A DNA stretch of 64,000 nt, from positions 1 to 64,000 of the forward strand of contig JAFQGT010000016.1 in assembly GCA_017415425.1 (NCBI GenBank). The letters run 5' to 3'. The stretch comes from Oscillospiraceae bacterium (GTDB taxonomy: Bacteria; Bacillota; Clostridia; Oscillospirales; Oscillospiraceae). The number at the start of each line of letters is the position of its first letter. The stretch's first letter is position 1. This document shows, one piece after another, positions 8,581 through 16,574 of this stretch. A program made the translations under genes and the position numbers. A model generated the notes under the pieces. It had not been told where the DNA came from, did not search any database, and saw only the letters and a list, made by a program, of their open reading frames with translations.

Positions 8581-8609
8581 ATTGTATCACGCATTTTCTT
8601 TTATCGCAA
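8581..8609 (-). promoter_or_regulatory. Promoter of thyA-folA
   Basis: The minus strand has TTGCGA (8604-8609), 17 bases, then TACAAT (8581-8586). Confidence 0.65.
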
Positions 8610-8616
8610 GAAAAAA

Positions 8617-8643
8617 TAACGGCAGAAAACGTTTCTGCCGTTA
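8617..8643 (-). terminator. Terminator of the DprA-like gene
   Basis: A TAACGGCAGAAA/TTTCTGCCGTTA hairpin has TTTTTTCTT after it on the minus strand. The stop codon of the upstream gene is inside the stem. Confidence 0.85.
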
Positions 8644-9528
8644 CAAAAATCTTTGTATATTCCATTGTAGTTTAGAAAAATCATCCAGCTGCTCCGGCAA
8701 GATCAAAGTAGCACCCAGCTGTTCCAGTTCTGCCGCCACCGGACCGCCGTCGTCAAAGCAAAAAACCGGACTCCAGTTGTTTCGCAAATTTTTCACCGTG
8801 CCGTCCCAAGTGCCACCTATTCCCAGGTCGCTTTGGACAACCAGGGTCAAAGAGCCCAACGCGTGAATCACACGATTTCGGCTCAGCGCCCGTTGGGTGG
8901 TAAAAGGCAGGTCAAAGCCGTCCTCAGACAGATACAGTACATTCTCCCGGGGCGGTTGCTGCGCCAGTTCATCCGCCACCACGCTGATGACCCTGCCACC
9001 GGCCTGCAAACAAGCCTCCTGTGCCGTCCGGTCAGCACCTCTGGCATTTCCCGACACCAGAGTGATCCCCTGCCTGGCAGCCTCCACACCGGCCCGCCGG
9101 GCAAATTCCCGATTAGGCAGTGCCAGATCCCGGCTGCCTACCAGCGCGATCTTCAAGGTGTCCAGCAAGGACAGATCGCCCTTTGCCCACAGGCATCCCG
9201 GGGCGTCCAAACCCAACCGTTTCCGTAACGCCACAGGATATTGGGGCGACACCCGGCTGACCGGTTGACAGCCTGCCCGCTTACCACGGGCAAGGTAATG
9301 CTCCAACACCGCAGTGTCTGCCAGAAGGGATAATATTCTGTCCGCGTTGTCCGCATCATACCCCAAGGGGAGCATATCTTCCCGGGAAAGCTCCCGATCT
9401 TCTACAGGCCGTTCCATCTGCGCCATACGCATCGTCAGCTGCCGGAACTGGGCAACCGTCATAGGTTTGCGATCCGGGTCTCCCAGGTGGGAGGTCAGCA
9501 GCAGAAAGCCCCGCTCCTTGCCGTTCAT
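8641..9528 (-). CDS. DprA/Smf-like Rossmann-fold nucleotide-binding protein
   Basis: The 295-residue protein contains a DprA-type Rossmann core from about residue 125: KIALVGSRDLALPNREFA, then GITLVSGNARGADRTAQEAC and GRVISVVAD. These match the DNA_processg_A superfamily, whose founding member loads RecA on incoming single-stranded DNA. It lacks the clear C-terminal winged helix of true DprA and has a longer N-terminal region (TVAQFRQLTMRM). I therefore call it a DprA-like paralogue rather than dprA. Its ATG overlaps the stop of the DEAD-box helicase as ATGA, so the two are co-translated; this hints at a role in nucleic acid metabolism. Confidence 0.75.
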   Translation of the reverse strand: MNGKERGFLLLTSHLGDPDRKPMTVAQFRQLTMRMAQMERPVEDRELSREDMLPLGYDADNADRILSLLADTAVLEHYLARGKRAGCQPVSRVSPQYPVALRKRLGLDAPGCLWAKGDLSLLDTLKIALVGSRDLALPNREFARRAGVEAARQGITLVSGNARGADRTAQEACLQAGGRVISVVADELAQQPPRENVLYLSEDGFDLPFTTQRALSRNRVIHALGSLTLVVQSDLGIGGTWDGTVKNLRNNWSPVFCFDDGGPVAAELEQLGATLILPEQLDDFSKLQWNIQRFL

Positions 9529-10712
9529 CGGAAACGCTTCTTAATGACAGGTGCCTTGATTTCTTCCTCCATCAGGCTGCCGTCAGAACCCAGAAGCATA
9601 GGTTTGATGCTGTATTGGGAGTATTTGGCGATCTCGTCCAATTTCGCCTTCTCCGGGAAATTGCCCACGACAGACCACGCCACGCCCTTGCGCTTAGCCC
9701 GGCCAGTTCTGCCGATTCTGTGGACATAGTATTCGTTTTCTTCCGGAATATCAAAGTTGATGACACAATCCACGTCGTCCACATCGATACCCCGGGAGGC
9801 AACATCCGTAGCAATGAGAATGGCCAGCTTGCCATCCCGATAGCGCTGCATCGTTTTCTCCCGCTGGGACTGGCGGATATCTCCGTGGATGCAATCGCAA
9901 TCCGCTCCGGCTCTCTGGAAATCGTCCGACAGCCGCTGGCACATATGCTTGGTATTGCAGAAGATCATCACCCGCTCATAGCCCTGGGTGCGAATCAGAC
10001 GCAGGGTGGTCTCTGCCTTTTCCAGAGGCGTCACCGTTATGGAATACTGGTCAATATCCGGGCGATCTTCCCACTTGGGCTCTACAGTGATCTCCACCTC
10101 ATCCCGCTGGTACATCCAGGACACCGTCATAACCTCCTGGGAGATGGTGGCAGAGAACAAACCCAGATTCTTCCGGTTTTTCACCTTCTCGATGATCTTG
10201 GTCACGTCCTTGAAGAAGCCCATATCCAGCATCCGGTCTGCTTCGTCCAGTACCACGGTCTGGATCTTATCCAGACGGATATTCTTGCGGTTGTAGTGGT
10301 CCATCAGTCTGCCGGGAGTTGCCACCACGATCTGAGGCTTCTTCTCCAGCTGTTTTGCCTGTCCCACGATACCCGCGCCGCCGTAGAGGACCGCCACCCG
10401 GATTCCCTGGTAATAGGTCAAAAGGCCCCGCAACTCGTCGCCAATCTGAATAGCCAGCTCCCGCGTGGGCGCCAAAATCAATCCCTGCACATCCGGACAA
10501 ACCGGATCCACGTGTTCGATCATAGGGATACCAAAAGCAAAGGTCTTGCCTGTGCCAGTGGGTGCCTTGGCAATGACATCCTTCCACTGCATAAATTCCG
10601 GGATTGCCTGCGCCTGTATGGTGGTGGGATAGCCATACCCCTTCTTTTCCAACGCTTTCAGCATCGCATCGGACAGACCTAAATCCTGAAATGACAAATT
10701 TTTCTCACTCAT
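9525..10712 (-). CDS. DEAD-box ATP-dependent RNA helicase
   Basis: This 395-residue helicase has the full DEAD-box motif series: the Q-motif region YPTTIQAQAIPEFMQ, motif I APTGTGKT, motif Ia APTRELAIQIG, motif Ib TPGRLMDH, motif II LDEADRMLDMGF, motif III SATI, then IATDVASRGIDV and HRIGRTGRAKR. It is a core-only helicase with a 30-residue basic tail, so it is close to the RhlE/CshA type but I cannot assign a named orthologue. Start: ATG at 10712, eleven bases after AGAAGGA; two earlier in-frame ATGs lie on or before that site. Operon with the DprA-like gene. Confidence 0.9.
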   Translation of the reverse strand: MSEKNLSFQDLGLSDAMLKALEKKGYGYPTTIQAQAIPEFMQWKDVIAKAPTGTGKTFAFGIPMIEHVDPVCPDVQGLILAPTRELAIQIGDELRGLLTYYQGIRVAVLYGGAGIVGQAKQLEKKPQIVVATPGRLMDHYNRKNIRLDKIQTVVLDEADRMLDMGFFKDVTKIIEKVKNRKNLGLFSATISQEVMTVSWMYQRDEVEITVEPKWEDRPDIDQYSITVTPLEKAETTLRLIRTQGYERVMIFCNTKHMCQRLSDDFQRAGADCDCIHGDIRQSQREKTMQRYRDGKLAILIATDVASRGIDVDDVDCVINFDIPEENEYYVHRIGRTGRAKRKGVAWSVVGNFPEKAKLDEIAKYSQYSIKPMLLGSDGSLMEEEIKAPVIKKRFR

Positions 10713-10754
10713 TGATTGATACATCCTTCTGTCTTCTGTGTAATTCATTCAAAT

Positions 10755-10783
10755 ATTTTACCAGATTTTCTCCATTTTTGCAA
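10755..10783 (-). promoter_or_regulatory. Promoter of the helicase operon
   Basis: The minus strand has TTGCAA (10778-10783), 17 bases, then TAAAAT (10755-10760). Confidence 0.65.
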
Positions 10784-10852
10784 CCATTGGGCCCTGAATT
10801 TGGAAACATTCCGAAAAAACATCAAAATTTCTGTTTCTTGTGGGGGCAACTG

Positions 10853-10881
10853 TGGACAAACGGGATAAAATATGTTATATT
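10853..10881 (+). promoter_or_regulatory. Promoter of the tmk-mltG operon
   Basis: TGGACA (10853-10858), 17 bases, then TATATT (10876-10881), 60 bases upstream of tmk. Confidence 0.6.
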
Positions 10882-10940
10882 TTATGCTAATATGTTGTAT
10901 TCACATAACGGCTGAAATTGAAATGGAGGCAACCGCAATT

Positions 10941-11609
10941 ATGGGTAAACTAATTGTGATTGAAGGAACTGACGGATCCGGCAAGTCCACTCAGTTCCGG
11001 CTTATGTCCGAGCATCTGGAACAAGATGGCATCCCATTCAAGCATCTGGTATTCCCCCGCTATGCCGAGGAAAGCTCTGCCCTGATCCGAATGTATCTGG
11101 GCGGTCAGTTCGGTTCCAAACCCACAGATGTGAATGCCTTTGCCGCATCGGCATTTTACGCGGTTGACCGCTACGCCTCCTATAAGATGGACTGGGGTCA
11201 GTGGTATGAAGAGGGCGGTCTGGTACTGTCCGACCGGTACACCACTTCCAACGCCGTCCATCAGGCCTCCAAGCAAATCGGCGAAGGCAGAGAGCAATAT
11301 CTTAACTGGCTCTATGACTTTGAGTATGACAAAATGGGCCTGCCCAGTCCGGATCTTGTGATCTATTTGGATGTGCCTACCGACTTTACCGAGAAGCTCC
11401 TGCGTCATCGTGAGCAGGATACCAATACCAAGGCGGATATTCACGAACAGGATATGCAGTATCTGGCAACCTGCCGGGAGACAGGCCGCGCTGCTGCCGC
11501 CCACTACGGGTGGACGGTGATCAACTGTGTGGAAGATGGGCGTATGCGCGCAATGAATGATATCCATCAGGAGATCTATCGCCACGTTTGCAAATGTCTG
11601 GAGGATTAA
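10941..11609 (+). CDS. tmk: Thymidylate kinase
   Basis: This 222-residue kinase converts dTMP to dTDP. It starts MGKLIVIEGTDGSGKST, with the P-loop at residues 8-16. LSDRYTTSNAVHQASK is the DRY motif segment, and DLVIYLDVPTDFTEKLL with the following Arg-rich lid completes the fold. Start chosen at the ATG at 10941 because GGAGG lies 11 bases upstream and it yields a normal N-terminus; an ATG 18 bases earlier overlaps that site. First gene of an operon with a DJ-1 protein, mltG and a U32 peptidase. Confidence 0.93.
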   Translation: MGKLIVIEGTDGSGKSTQFRLMSEHLEQDGIPFKHLVFPRYAEESSALIRMYLGGQFGSKPTDVNAFAASAFYAVDRYASYKMDWGQWYEEGGLVLSDRYTTSNAVHQASKQIGEGREQYLNWLYDFEYDKMGLPSPDLVIYLDVPTDFTEKLLRHREQDTNTKADIHEQDMQYLATCRETGRAAAAHYGWTVINCVEDGRMRAMNDIHQEIYRHVCKCLED

Positions 11610-11611
11610 CT

Positions 11612-12154
11612 ATGGTTTATGTTTTACTGGGAACAGGATTTGAAGAAATGGAAGCCATCACCCCCGTGGATCTGCTACGCAGAGCCGGCATCCCCGTTTT
11701 GACCGTGGGTGTCACCGGCAAGGTGGTGTCCGGCAGCCACAACATTCCTGTGGAAGCAGACATTTTACTGGACCAGATGGATCTGACCGATCTGGAAATG
11801 ATTGTTCTGCCCGGCGGTCTGGGTGGCGTAGCTTCCGCCCGGGCCAGTAAGCAGGCGCTGGATGCGCTGCAATTTGCCTGGGATAACGGCAAATATGTAG
11901 CTGCCATCTGTGCCGGCCCTACCGTACTGGCTGATCTGCACATCACCGACGGCAAACAGGCTACCTGCTACCCCGGTTGTGAACGGGGTATGGGCAACGC
12001 CCATATGCTTACCGATGCCACCTGCGTGCAGGACGGCAAACTGATTACCGGCACATCCGCCGGCTGCGCTATTCCTTTCGGTCTGAAACTTGTGGAAGTG
12101 TTGAAGGGCGCAAACACCGCGAAAGCGGTCGCTGACCAGATCGTGATTCGCTGA
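11612..12154 (+). CDS. DJ-1/PfpI family protein
   Basis: The 180-residue protein has the DJ-1 fold: conserved Glu15 in GFEEMEAITP and a nucleophile-elbow cysteine at Cys100 in AAICAGPTVL, followed by GKQATCYPGCE. The family includes deglycase or glyoxalase-like proteins, the YajL/ThiJ group and redox sensors. The Glu-Cys pair is intact, so it could be catalytic. It starts two bases after the tmk stop with GGAGG upstream. The neighbours do not fix its substrate. Confidence 0.9.
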   Translation: MVYVLLGTGFEEMEAITPVDLLRRAGIPVLTVGVTGKVVSGSHNIPVEADILLDQMDLTDLEMIVLPGGLGGVASARASKQALDALQFAWDNGKYVAAICAGPTVLADLHITDGKQATCYPGCERGMGNAHMLTDATCVQDGKLITGTSAGCAIPFGLKLVEVLKGANTAKAVADQIVIR

Positions 12155-12168
12155 CAGGAGGTTACAAT

Positions 12169-13767
12169 ATGGATAACAACCGCAACAGTAAGCTATCTGC
12201 CGAAGATCAGCAGTGGCTTGATGCTCTTCTGGGAAGAACTCCCAGCGAGCAGACGTCTCAGTCCCACGAAGAACCCGTTCCCCAGAAAGAATTGGGTCCC
12301 GATGAGGAGGCAATTTCCAATGTCGGTTTGACACACCCAAACGATATGAAGCTGGAACAGATTCTGGCCGAACACAAACTCACCGATGCACAAGAGGAAG
12401 CACCGCTCTCTCAGAAAGCAGCTGTTCTACCTGCAACAAGCACCAAACCGGAGCGGCGTGCCATCAGAAAGCTGCCCCAGATCCGGTTCCGGACCGCTGA
12501 ACCGAAACCTGCTGTCTCTTCCCCGGAGGAGACCGTAGAGCCGGAAGATACTGTGTTGACGGAAGAGGATGTTCTGCTGGACGAGGCTGTTCTGCCGGAA
12601 GAAATGGAACAGCCTCTTCCCAAGGGTCGTCCCAAGCGCAAAAAAGGTTATGGATTGTTTGGTCTTTCCCACATTCTGGCAACCGTTATCTGGATCGCAC
12701 TGATCGTAGCCATCGGTGTCTCTCTGGGGCGGGTAATCTGGGTTTGCTGCGCCGATATAATGGCTTTTGGAAAGCCGTCTCAGGAAGTCACCATTACCAT
12801 CACCGAACAGGACGATATCGAATCCATCGCAAATAAGTTGAATAAAGCTAATTTGGTGCGCTACCCCGGTCTGTTTCAGCTCTTTGCGGAAGCAACCGGT
12901 AAGGACGAGCGGATCAGCGTTGGTACCTTTACTTTGAATTCCCACCTAGACTATAACGCCTTGATCAACAATATGGTGGAATACGGTCCTGCCCGAGAAG
13001 AAGTGGACGTTATGTTCCCGGAGGGTGCCACCTGTGCCCAGATCTTTGCTCTGCTGGAAGAGAACGGCGTCTGCAGCATAGAAAAACTGGAAGCTTACGC
13101 CATTGAGGGCGAGTTGGGTGATTATTGGTTCCTGGAGGGCCTCCCCAGAGACAGCAAATACTGTCTGGAAGGCTATCTGGCTCCGGATACCTACACCTTC
13201 TACACCAACGATGAGCCCGGACGGGTACTGGCAAAATTCCTTAATGAATTCGATTCCCGTTTCTCCGAAAAGATGCGGGAAGATTTCGGCGTAATGCAAG
13301 AGCGTTATGCAAATATGCTATCTTCCTTCGGTTATGATCAAAGCTATATCGAGGCACATCCCCTCACCTTGCATCAGGCGGTGACCGTTGCATCCATCGT
13401 GGCTAAGGAAACCTCCTCTGACTTTGAGTGCTACAAAATCGCCTCCGTTTTCTATAACCGTCTGACGAACCCCAACTTTTTGAAGTTGGATTCCGATGCC
13501 ACCGTATACTATGCCATCGGCGACTACTTCGGTGAAGTGGATGAGCTGACCGCCGAGCACCTGAATGTGGACAGTCCCTATAATACGCGCAAGTATAAGG
13601 GTCTGCCTCCCGGTCCTATCTGTAATCCCGGCGCTTATGCTATGTACAGCGCGTTAAAGCCCGACAATACAAATTACTACTACTTCCTGTACGATTACAA
13701 CAACTATTCCCACATCTTCTCCAGCACCTATGATGAGCATATGCAGCACGTCAACAATATGGAGTAA
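12169..13767 (+). CDS. mltG: Endolytic murein transglycosylase MltG
   Basis: MltG cleaves nascent glycan strands in the membrane-proximal layer and so sets chain length. The 532-residue protein has an unusually long, acidic, low-complexity cytosolic segment (1-155), a single transmembrane helix at about 163-190, then the extracellular YceG/MltG domain. The catalytic Glu lies in SIVAKETSS near residue 413, and the family signature NTRKYKGLPPGPICNPG is near 466. Preceded by GACAGGAGG. It lies in a tmk-led operon; neighbouring mltG and tmk is a common bacterial pairing. Confidence 0.93.
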   Translation: MDNNRNSKLSAEDQQWLDALLGRTPSEQTSQSHEEPVPQKELGPDEEAISNVGLTHPNDMKLEQILAEHKLTDAQEEAPLSQKAAVLPATSTKPERRAIRKLPQIRFRTAEPKPAVSSPEETVEPEDTVLTEEDVLLDEAVLPEEMEQPLPKGRPKRKKGYGLFGLSHILATVIWIALIVAIGVSLGRVIWVCCADIMAFGKPSQEVTITITEQDDIESIANKLNKANLVRYPGLFQLFAEATGKDERISVGTFTLNSHLDYNALINNMVEYGPAREEVDVMFPEGATCAQIFALLEENGVCSIEKLEAYAIEGELGDYWFLEGLPRDSKYCLEGYLAPDTYTFYTNDEPGRVLAKFLNEFDSRFSEKMREDFGVMQERYANMLSSFGYDQSYIEAHPLTLHQAVTVASIVAKETSSDFECYKIASVFYNRLTNPNFLKLDSDATVYYAIGDYFGEVDELTAEHLNVDSPYNTRKYKGLPPGPICNPGAYAMYSALKPDNTNYYYFLYDYNNYSHIFSSTYDEHMQHVNNME

Positions 13768-13769
13768 GT

Positions 13770-14987
13770 ATGAGAAAGATTGAATTATTAAGTCCCGCCG
13801 GAGATATGGAACGGTTAAAAATGGCCGTTCTCTACGGCGCAGATGCGGTATATCTGGCCGGAACCGATTTTGGTATGCGGTCTTTTGCCGGAAACTTCTC
13901 TCCGGAAGAACTGCCCAAAGCGGTAAAATTCGCCCACGACCACGGGGTCAAGGTTCACGTGACCGTGAATACAATGCCCCGTAACGATGAGATCCGAAGC
14001 CTGCCCCCCTACCTGGAGCAGCTGCAAGACGCCAATGTGGACGCGCTGATCGTAGCGGATATGGGTGCATTCACAATGGCAGAAAAATACGCCCCCAAGT
14101 GCCAGCGGCATATCTCCACCCAGCAATCTATCGCTAATTACGCCTGCGCTACCGCCTGGTATGAGCTGGGCGCCCAGCGGGTTGTGCTGGCGCGAGAGCT
14201 GAATTTGGAGGAGATCCGTATCATCCGGGAGAACACTCCTAAAGAACTGGAGATCGAGACTTTCGGCCACGGCGCGATGTGCGTCAGCTATTCCGGAAGG
14301 TGCCTGCTGAGTAACTATATGACCGGACGGGATTCCAATCGGGGGGCTTGCGCCCAGCCCTGCCGCTATCAGTACGCGCTGATGGAGGAAAAGCGGCCCG
14401 GGGAGTACTTCCCTGTGTTTGAAGACGAAAAGGGTACCTATATTATGAACTCCAGGGATATGTGCACCATCGACCACCTGCAAGATCTGATGGATGCAGG
14501 TATCGACTGTATCAAAATCGAGGGGCGGGCAAAATCGGCCTACTACGCCGCCGTGGTCACCGGCGCTTACCGCCACGCCATTGACGATCTCATCGCAGGA
14601 CACCCCGTTGATCCTGTCTGGCGGGACGAGGTAGAGCACGTGAGTCACCGGATCTATTCCACCGGCTTCTACTACGGCTACCCCGGTCAGTACACAGAAC
14701 ACTCCCGGTATATCCGGCAGTGGCAGGTCTGCGCCATTGTGGAAAGCTGCGATGAAAACGGACTTGCTTTATGCAGTTTGAGAAACAAATTCCACGAAGG
14801 TGATGAATTGGAAGTTGTTGGACCGGATGTAAGGCCCTTCCCATTCACCGTGCCTATGATGCAGACCACCGAGGGCGAACCGCTCTCCGAACCCCGCACC
14901 CCGCAAATGCAGTTTTATCTACAGCTGCCCTGTCAGGTGCCTGCAATGAGCATTCTGCGAAAGAGTGTAGACCTGTCAGCAAAATAA
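13770..14987 (+). CDS. U32 family peptidase
   Basis: The 405-residue protein belongs to the U32 family, named after collagenase PrtC and including the tRNA/rRNA hydroxylation proteins TrhP (YegQ) and RlhA. The start KIELLSPAGDMERLKMAV is the family signature. The Cys cluster HGAMCVSYSGRCLLSN, RGACAQPCRYQY and the region around MNSRDMCTIDHL are the conserved cysteines that bind an iron-sulfur cluster in characterised members. It follows mltG by two bases. In Clostridia this gene typically sits next to mltG, so an RNA-hydroxylation role is likely but not proven here. Confidence 0.9.
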   Translation: MRKIELLSPAGDMERLKMAVLYGADAVYLAGTDFGMRSFAGNFSPEELPKAVKFAHDHGVKVHVTVNTMPRNDEIRSLPPYLEQLQDANVDALIVADMGAFTMAEKYAPKCQRHISTQQSIANYACATAWYELGAQRVVLARELNLEEIRIIRENTPKELEIETFGHGAMCVSYSGRCLLSNYMTGRDSNRGACAQPCRYQYALMEEKRPGEYFPVFEDEKGTYIMNSRDMCTIDHLQDLMDAGIDCIKIEGRAKSAYYAAVVTGAYRHAIDDLIAGHPVDPVWRDEVEHVSHRIYSTGFYYGYPGQYTEHSRYIRQWQVCAIVESCDENGLALCSLRNKFHEGDELEVVGPDVRPFPFTVPMMQTTEGEPLSEPRTPQMQFYLQLPCQVPAMSILRKSVDLSAK

Positions 14988-15023
14988 AAGAAGCGATGCT
15001 CTATTGAGCATCGCTTCTTTTTT
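14988..15023 (+). terminator. Terminator of the tmk-mltG operon
   Basis: An AAGAAGCGATGCTC/GAGCATCGCTTCTT hairpin is followed by TTTT directly after the U32 stop. It also serves the convergent PAP2 gene. Confidence 0.9.
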
Positions 15024-15690
15024 AAGCTGTACGAACCTTCTTTTTCCGGAAGAACACCAGATACTCTGCCAGCATACACACCGGGATCGCCGCGTAGATA
15101 TCCACCACCGAGTGCTGCTTCACAAAGGCAACCGACAGACAGATCAGCACCACCGCCACCACCACAAAGATCTTCCAAGCAAGACAGGCGGATTTTTCCC
15201 GCAGCCAGGTGGAGGCAATTCCCAGTGAATAGGCCACGTGCAATGACGGACAGACACCGGTGTTGGTGTCCAAAGAGTAGATCAGTCCCATCAGCGCCGA
15301 CAAAATGTTATCTCTGGGAAATTCTGCAGGGCGCAGATCCTGCCGGGTAGGAAACACAATGTAGATCACCATTGCCACCGCCTGGGTGATGATGATATAG
15401 GTCTGCAGATTCTTAAAATTTTGCACATTATACAGTAAAAAGTACCCCAGAGAGATCACGATCAGCACATACCAGAACACATAGGCAAGAGCAAAGCCTT
15501 CGTGGAATGGGATGATGTCATCCAGCTTACTATGCACCGGATAACAATCCTCTGCAGGGATCAGATTCTCCGTCAGGGCGTACAGGATAAAGTATCCCAC
15601 CCATCCCAAAAGCAGCAGCAGATGGGAAAATTCCGGGGATGTAAGATTGGAAAGCCGCAGTTTTCGGTAGTCTACAACCGGTTTTCTCAT
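15022..15690 (-). CDS. PAP2-like membrane phosphatase or transferase
   Basis: The 222-residue protein has five or six hydrophobic segments. Near the C-terminus it has the PAP2 catalytic pattern: CPSLHVAYSLG (motif 2 with catalytic His) and KQHSVVDIYAA (motif 3, His and Asp). Motif 1 is weak, as in the Aur1/Ipt1-like inositol-phosphotransferase branch. The likely role is hydrolysis or transfer of a lipid-linked phosphate at the membrane. Its ATG at 15690 overlaps the stop of the acyltransferase-like gene as ATGA, so the two are co-translated. Confidence 0.8.
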   Translation of the reverse strand: MRKPVVDYRKLRLSNLTSPEFSHLLLLLGWVGYFILYALTENLIPAEDCYPVHSKLDDIIPFHEGFALAYVFWYVLIVISLGYFLLYNVQNFKNLQTYIIITQAVAMVIYIVFPTRQDLRPAEFPRDNILSALMGLIYSLDTNTGVCPSLHVAYSLGIASTWLREKSACLAWKIFVVVAVVLICLSVAFVKQHSVVDIYAAIPVCMLAEYLVFFRKKKVRTA

Positions 15691-16448
15691 AATTCGTTCA
15701 CCTCTAGTGGCAGGTTTTTCGGGTAATCCTTTTTGGGGATATTGGGGTACGGCACCACGGTATGCAGGGGCTGAGTGCAAGCAATTTCTGTAATGGCATC
15801 CATCATAGCCACGCAGATCCTGTGCTTTTCCTCTTCAATAGGGGTGTCATAATCAAACCGTACAGGTTTGCCAACGATCATCTTCTTCAGATCCGGCGCA
15901 ATATACATCGGCACAAAGGGCAGCGATTTTCCGGTGCGCTTGTAGTAGAGCTTTCCAATACTTACAAAATTCTCCTGAAAGGCGTGGACGATGTGATTAT
16001 GTTCTTCATAACACTCGGGAAACACCACCACCGACGCGCCCTCACTCAGCCGCGTTGCTGTATTTTTCAAGGTGGCGATCACCCGGCTGTCCCGGTAGAC
16101 CGCGATGGTGTTGGCATTGTTGAACACACAGGCAGACACCGGTGCGATGATGTAGGACAACAGCTTGAAAAAAGGACGCTGCCACTTGGGTTTTCCGGAC
16201 CAGAAGTCCTCATAGGCATAGGCCGGCACTTCCTTTATATGCATCATCTGCCCAGCGCACCAGGTGTATCGCTTTCCGGGAAAGTACAGCTCACAGGCGA
16301 TGGGGCCGTGCATCTGGGCGTGATTGGCCACCACCAGTGTCGGTTCTTCCGGTAAGTTTTCCAGCCCCTCCACCTGCATTTTGGGCGCAAACAGCCACAC
16401 CAGCCATTTGATAATTTGGTATATAGGGTATGTCCTTGTCCTTTTCAT
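15687..16448 (-). CDS. PlsC-type lysophospholipid acyltransferase-like protein
   Basis: The 253-residue protein resembles 1-acylglycerol-3-phosphate acyltransferases. VVANHAQMHGP lies where the HX4D motif normally is, but the Asp is replaced by Gly in this alignment. VVVFPECYEEHN replaces the FPEG motif. The basic, hydrophobic N-terminus fits a membrane-associated enzyme. The altered catalytic motif means its activity should not be assumed. Start ATG at 16448 with AAGGGTG upstream; a GTG nine bases earlier overlaps that site. It is operonic with the PAP2-like gene. Confidence 0.7.
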   Translation of the reverse strand: MKRTRTYPIYQIIKWLVWLFAPKMQVEGLENLPEEPTLVVANHAQMHGPIACELYFPGKRYTWCAGQMMHIKEVPAYAYEDFWSGKPKWQRPFFKLLSYIIAPVSACVFNNANTIAVYRDSRVIATLKNTATRLSEGASVVVFPECYEEHNHIVHAFQENFVSIGKLYYKRTGKSLPFVPMYIAPDLKKMIVGKPVRFDYDTPIEEEKHRICVAMMDAITEIACTQPLHTVVPYPNIPKKDYPKNLPLEVNEL

Positions 16449-16524
16449 AACTTTCACCCTTCCATTTGTTAAGCATTATACCACATATTCCCAAAAATTT
16501 TTGTGAACTTTTTTTAACAATCCG

Positions 16525-16558
16525 CAAAAAAGCGCTATGGTTGAACCATAGCGCTTTT
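16525..16558 (-). terminator. Terminator of the sugar-catabolic operon
   Basis: An AAAAGCGCTATGG/CCATAGCGCTTTT hairpin on the minus strand follows the last gene of the kinase-dehydrogenase operon. A T-run lies on the exit side. Confidence 0.9.
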
Positions 16559-16574
16559 CTTAACTTGAGGTATC

